Assembly: GCF_002939305.1 (NCBI RefSeq)
Contig: NZ_MVDI01000010.1
Span: forward strand, 95,640 to 159,639
DNA: 64,000 bases
Source: Chroococcidiopsis sp. TS-821
GTDB lineage: Bacteria > Cyanobacteriota > Cyanobacteriia > Cyanobacteriales > Chroococcidiopsidaceae
Direction: 5' to 3'
Shown here: positions 60,773 through 64,000 of the stretch, piece by piece
Numbering within the stretch: the first letter of the stretch is position 1
Layout of the letters: each line of letters opens with the position of its first letter
The notes under the pieces: model-generated
The model's input: only the letters and a program-made list of their open reading frames with translations
Database searches by the model: none
Told to the model about the DNA's origin: nothing
Program-made: the position numbers and the translations under genes

Positions 60773-60825
60773 TAGTTGCCTCCGGCGCGCTACGCGAACA
60801 TAATTCGTAGTTAAATGAGATTGTG

Positions 60826-62589
60826 TTAGGAGTCTGGATTTTGGGATGTAATGCCGCTATTAAGAGTAGTTGTGTAACGCACAAGTTGTCCGAGGCGTTG
60901 GCGGAGAGTTTCTAGTCCTAAGCGCTCGCTTGCAGAAATATACACTGCTTGCGGAAATTCTTCTTGGGCAACGGCTAGTGTATCGCTGTCAACGCAGTCA
61001 ACTTTGTTTAGAGCTATCAGCATTGGACCTGGGGTTACTGGCATTTCTGACAGAATACTCATCACTGAGCGAATCTGGCTTTGCCATGCTGGGTGCGAAA
61101 GATCCACGACGTGAAGTAGCGCATCAGCTTCTGTCACTTCTTCTAAAGTGGCGCGAAACGCATCCATTAATGATGCGGGAAGTTCGTGAATAAAACCTAC
61201 CGTATCTGTTAAGACAATGGTTTGTGGTTCTCCACTCACACCGGGAATAACTAACCGGCGAGTTGTCGGATCGAGTGTCGCGAATAACTGATCTGCTGTG
61301 TAAACCTCTGCATTAGTTAGTGCATTGAGGAGCGTAGATTTTCCGGCATTGGTATAACCAACGATCGCTACCGATGGAACTTCGCGATGTTGGCGCTGTT
61401 GTCGCAGACGCGAGCGATGTGCTTGTAATTGATTGACTTCTTCTTGTAGCTTAGCAATGCGACGAGCGATCGCGCGGCGCTCGGTTTCTAGTTTTGTTTC
61501 ACCAGGTCCGCGCGTGCCAATTCCACCACCGAGGCGAGACATTGCTTGACCCCGCCCTGTTAGTCGCGGCAGCATATATTCAAGTTGGGCAAGTTCGACT
61601 TGTAATTTACCCGCACGCGTGCGAGCGCGTTGCGCAAAAATGTCTAAGATCACTTCGGTACGGTCAACAACCCGAATTCCAATTTGCGTTTCTAGGTTGC
61701 GGACTTGCGCAGGGGAAAGATCTCGGTCAAAAACAATCAAGTTGGCACCTAGGGTTTGTGCTGTTAACGCAATTTCCTGCACTTTTCCTTCACCAACCGC
61801 AGTTTGAGGATGCGGACGCGATCGCTTTTGGCGAAATGTTTGTAACACTTCTCCCCCAGCAGAATCAACTAAACGCGCTAACTCGTCGAGCGTATCTTGA
61901 AATGCTTGGGGTGTGATATCGTCGGTTTGAACTCCCACAATTAATACGCGATCGCGGTCGGTATCTACCTGCGTTGCAACGTATTCGCGCCGAAATTCAG
62001 CTTCGAGTCCTTCAACTAAATCAAGAAAATCTTGATTGCTAAGAACATCTAAACTCAGTGGTTGCGACACACTCCAACTCGCGAGTGGTGCAGTGCGCGT
62101 CTGCTGCGTATCAGTTTCTGCTGCTTCGGTGCTAGGAACTAAATGCGCTAGATATGTTTCTTTTACGTAACCTGTTGCTCCTCCACCACGCCGTTGAAAT
62201 CCTGAGCCTGTGATGTTGAGTACCGCTAGAACATCTAATCTTTGCAGCGCCATTGCCGTTAAGGCTGCTTCGCTGGGTGGTTCGGGCTTTAGTTGCGTAG
62301 CAATACAACGAATACCACTCAGACGTTCTGCACCATAGCGTGGCAGTTCAAGTGGTGGAATTTGAGTTTGACGTGGCGTGCCAACACCAACACGAATCAC
62401 CTGTCCCCGACGATTCACATAGGCACACACCGGTTGATTAATTTCGGTGCTAATTGCTGCCAATCGCTGCGCAAATTCGGGTGTCGTCGGGCGATCGCCT
62501 GGTAAGCGTTGTTGATACAGCCGTTGTAGTTGCTTAATTTGGCTGGATTTTAAACCGTGAAGATTACCGTAAATAGTCTCGATAGGCAC
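60826..62589 (-). CDS. hflX: GTPase HflX
   Basis: 587 residues. Cyanobacterial-length HflX with an N-terminal extension of about 190 residues, GTP-bdp_N domain with helices (GRGQAMSRLGGGIGTRGPGE, LETERRAIARRIAKLQEEV) and the G domain: G1 GYTNAGKST (411-419), G3 DTVGF and G4 NKVD. Ribosome-splitting GTPase used in heat and antibiotic stress. It is convergent with the DUF445 gene, with 53 bases between the stops. Confidence 0.95.
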   Translation of the reverse strand: MPIETIYGNLHGLKSSQIKQLQRLYQQRLPGDRPTTPEFAQRLAAISTEINQPVCAYVNRRGQVIRVGVGTPRQTQIPPLELPRYGAERLSGIRCIATQLKPEPPSEAALTAMALQRLDVLAVLNITGSGFQRRGGGATGYVKETYLAHLVPSTEAAETDTQQTRTAPLASWSVSQPLSLDVLSNQDFLDLVEGLEAEFRREYVATQVDTDRDRVLIVGVQTDDITPQAFQDTLDELARLVDSAGGEVLQTFRQKRSRPHPQTAVGEGKVQEIALTAQTLGANLIVFDRDLSPAQVRNLETQIGIRVVDRTEVILDIFAQRARTRAGKLQVELAQLEYMLPRLTGRGQAMSRLGGGIGTRGPGETKLETERRAIARRIAKLQEEVNQLQAHRSRLRQQRQHREVPSVAIVGYTNAGKSTLLNALTNAEVYTADQLFATLDPTTRRLVIPGVSGEPQTIVLTDTVGFIHELPASLMDAFRATLEEVTEADALLHVVDLSHPAWQSQIRSVMSILSEMPVTPGPMLIALNKVDCVDSDTLAVAQEEFPQAVYISASERLGLETLRQRLGQLVRYTTTLNSGITSQNPDS

Positions 62590-62694
62590 TTTCGACCAAT
62601 CTTTGGTCTTTTGAATTCGCTATCTCTATTTTATCGCGCTGTTTTCACGTTGTTAAACTTAAGTTAGTTGACGATCTTAAAGGTTGGTAACTGG

Positions 62695-63678
62695 TCATTG
62701 GGAATGGGAATGACATTTTTCTACTACTCGATATCTATTTCTCCAAGATTGCACCGCTGTGTATAAAGGTTCAGGTAACCACTTGTCGTACTGTGGATAA
62801 ACTGGCAAACGTGGTGTGAGTTGCCATCCTGCTGACTTTAACATTTCTAATAAATCGGCGTCAGATAAGTGCGGATAATCTGGATTGACTTCATCTTTTG
62901 GACTAATACCACCTAAATCTCTTGCTCCTGCTTGAATACAAGCAAGTAGCCAGTTGGGATCTAAAACTAAATTTGGTGGAATTTGAATCGTAATTTCTGC
63001 GGGTAAAATTTCTCTAGCTTTCGCGATCGCCTCAGGTAAATGCTGCGGTTTAAAGCCTGGTGCATTCCATGTTTGTTGATTTCCTGGGCTGTAAGGTTGC
63101 AGAATGACTTCTTGGATATGACCGTAACGAGCGTGTAACTGCGCGATCGCCTCCAATGTTTCCCACCAATCGTCTTGTGTTTCACCAATTCCTAGAAGCA
63201 AACCTGTTGTAAACGGAATCTGTAATTCTCCTGCCCAAACAAGTTGTTGCAATCGCAATTGTGGTACTTTGCTGGGTGCATGGCGATGAACTGTGCTTAA
63301 TAACGTAGGCGTCAGCTGCTCTAGCATTAAACCCATCGATACATTGACAGCTTTTAGCTGTTGCATTTCTGCAAAACTTAAAGGTCCTGCATTTGTATGT
63401 GGCAAAAACCCCTGCGCGATCGCCAGTTTGCATAAATCATAGATTAACTGTAGCCATGGCTGACGCCTTGATGAGTGCGGGTGAACCTCGCCACTTAATA
63501 TGAGAATCTCACACACACCTTGATTCTGTAGCGCTTTGAGGATTTTTTCGGCTGTAGATAACGTCATCCAAGGTGCCTTACCTGGATCTACCCGAAAGTT
63601 GCAATAGTCACAGCGATTGAAGCACTCATAAGTGGGTACTAAGGTGTAAGCAGGACTATACGTGACAACGCCAGACAT
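62695..63678 (-). CDS. cofG: FO synthase subunit 1 (radical SAM, CofG)
   Basis: 327 residues. The radical SAM cluster motif is C19-x3-C23-x2-C26 (YECFNRCDYC), typical of CofG/CofH. With CofH it makes 7,8-didemethyl-8-hydroxy-5-deazariboflavin (FO), the chromophore precursor of F420. In cyanobacteria FO serves mainly in photolyases/cryptochromes, rather than in methanogen-type pathways. Further family marks: GVCEILILSGEVHPHSSRRQ and GLLLGIGETQDDWWETLEAI. Start at 63678 (MSGVVTYSPAYTLVPTYE). cofH is not in this window. Confidence 0.93.
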   Translation of the reverse strand: MSGVVTYSPAYTLVPTYECFNRCDYCNFRVDPGKAPWMTLSTAEKILKALQNQGVCEILILSGEVHPHSSRRQPWLQLIYDLCKLAIAQGFLPHTNAGPLSFAEMQQLKAVNVSMGLMLEQLTPTLLSTVHRHAPSKVPQLRLQQLVWAGELQIPFTTGLLLGIGETQDDWWETLEAIAQLHARYGHIQEVILQPYSPGNQQTWNAPGFKPQHLPEAIAKAREILPAEITIQIPPNLVLDPNWLLACIQAGARDLGGISPKDEVNPDYPHLSDADLLEMLKSAGWQLTPRLPVYPQYDKWLPEPLYTAVQSWRNRYRVVEKCHSHSQ

Positions 63679-63736
63679 TGATGTGATGTAGTTACTCTGC
63701 TAGACCTCACTTAATTCTAAAAAATTTTTAAAACCC

Positions 63737-63765
63737 TTTACAAAACGCAACAAATAGCTTAAGGT
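63737..63765 (+). promoter_or_regulatory. Candidate psbA promoter
   Basis: TTTACA (63737-63742), a 17-base spacer, then TAAGGT (63760-63765), close to the sigma-70 type -35/-10 pair of cyanobacterial psbA genes. The start codon follows 60 bases later. There is no strong Shine-Dalgarno match before it, as is usual for psbA. Confidence 0.6.
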
Positions 63766-63825
63766 ATTAATTGTGGGAAATAACACCCACAAAATCATAA
63801 GCAAAACAAAAGCAATCATAGAAAG

Positions 63826-64000
63826 ATGACAACAACTCTACAAAGACGCGAAAGCGCATCATTGTGGGAGCGGTTTTGCAACTGGGTAACATCAACAGAC
63901 AACCGGCTATACGTAGGCTGGTTTGGCGTACTGATGATCCCAACACTGTTAGCAGCAACAACCTGCTTCATCATCGCCTTCATCGCCGCACCGCCAGTAG
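63826..64000 (+). CDS. psbA: Photosystem II D1 protein, 5' part (cut by the window end)
   Basis: 58 codons to the edge, reading [20 protein letters not shown] then [20 protein letters not shown] and [11 protein letters not shown]. This is the N-terminus and start of the first membrane helix of D1, the PSII reaction centre subunit of about 360 residues. Which of the psbA copies this is (high- or low-light, or D1 isoform) cannot be decided, because residue 130 lies outside. Confidence 0.97.
   Translation, partial: MTTTLQRRESASLWERFCNWVTSTDNRLYVGWFGVLMIPTLLAATTCFIIAFIAAPPV

Noticed and set aside
1..64000. CRISPR arrays, insertion sequences, prophage or rRNA
   Set aside because: No spaced direct repeats of CRISPR type, no transposase or phage structural gene and no rRNA-like block were seen anywhere in the window.

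Overview
This is a stretch of a cyanobacterial chromosome. The evidence is a full set of oxygenic-phototroph genes (chlH, chlB, the start of psbA, raf1 for Rubisco assembly, the division gene zipN/ftn2, menG, the fbp-tal-zwf-opcA cluster), very frequent GCGATCGC (HIP1-type) octamers, and short heptamer/octamer tandem repeats between genes. Gene style and repeats suggest a Chroococcidiopsis/Gloeocapsopsis/Nostoc-like lineage, but the genus cannot be fixed from this window. There is no phage, transposase, CRISPR array or rRNA; one tRNA (Lys-UUU) is present.

Layout. 0.3-4.2 kb: a tightly overlapping three-gene cassette (MinD/ParA-like ATPase, glutaminase, transmembrane Cache-HAMP-PAS-PAS receptor with no output domain). 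4.2-5.1 kb: two decayed genes (methyltransferase fragment, Uma2). 5.1-11.3 kb: chlH, a lipid-A-disaccharide-synthase-related gene, a small membrane protein, then a 0.94 kb gap. 12.2-17.7 kb: fbp, tal, zwf, opcA (oxidative pentose phosphate pathway; pgl lies at 43 kb). 17.8-33.8 kb: housekeeping genes (AEC transporter, zipN, pdhA, aldose epimerase, tRNA-Lys, class II aldolase, cupredoxin, nitrilase-type amidase, glyS, aspS, SLH protein, PRC-barrel/DUF2382 stress-type protein, thioredoxin-like protein). 33.9-39.1 kb: a dead amidase, a thymidylate-synthase-like fusion, an orphan gene, dcd, a CobO-like protein with a ruined P-loop, rph. 39.5-43.8 kb: chlB, relics of an azlCD transporter pair, two FHA proteins, pgl. 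44.0-51.2 kb: glycosyltransferases, a UvrD-like helicase, a ribbon-helix-helix protein divergent from a SWIM-motif protein, and gdhA with a perfect NtcA-type site. 51.3-57.6 kb: a very long SF1 (UPF1/COG1112-like) helicase split by one in-frame TGA, overlapping a winged-helix/PLD nuclease gene. 57.6-64 kb: raf1, menG, DUF445, hflX, cofG and the 5' end of psbA.

The two regions most likely to hold an under-described system are the ParA-glutaminase-receptor cassette and the helicase-PLD pair. The latter resembles the domain content of Mokosh-type anti-phage systems but is arranged differently. Several apparent gaps hold gene relics (methyltransferase, Uma2, amidase, AzlC/AzlD), so this chromosome seems to lose accessory genes by stepwise decay.
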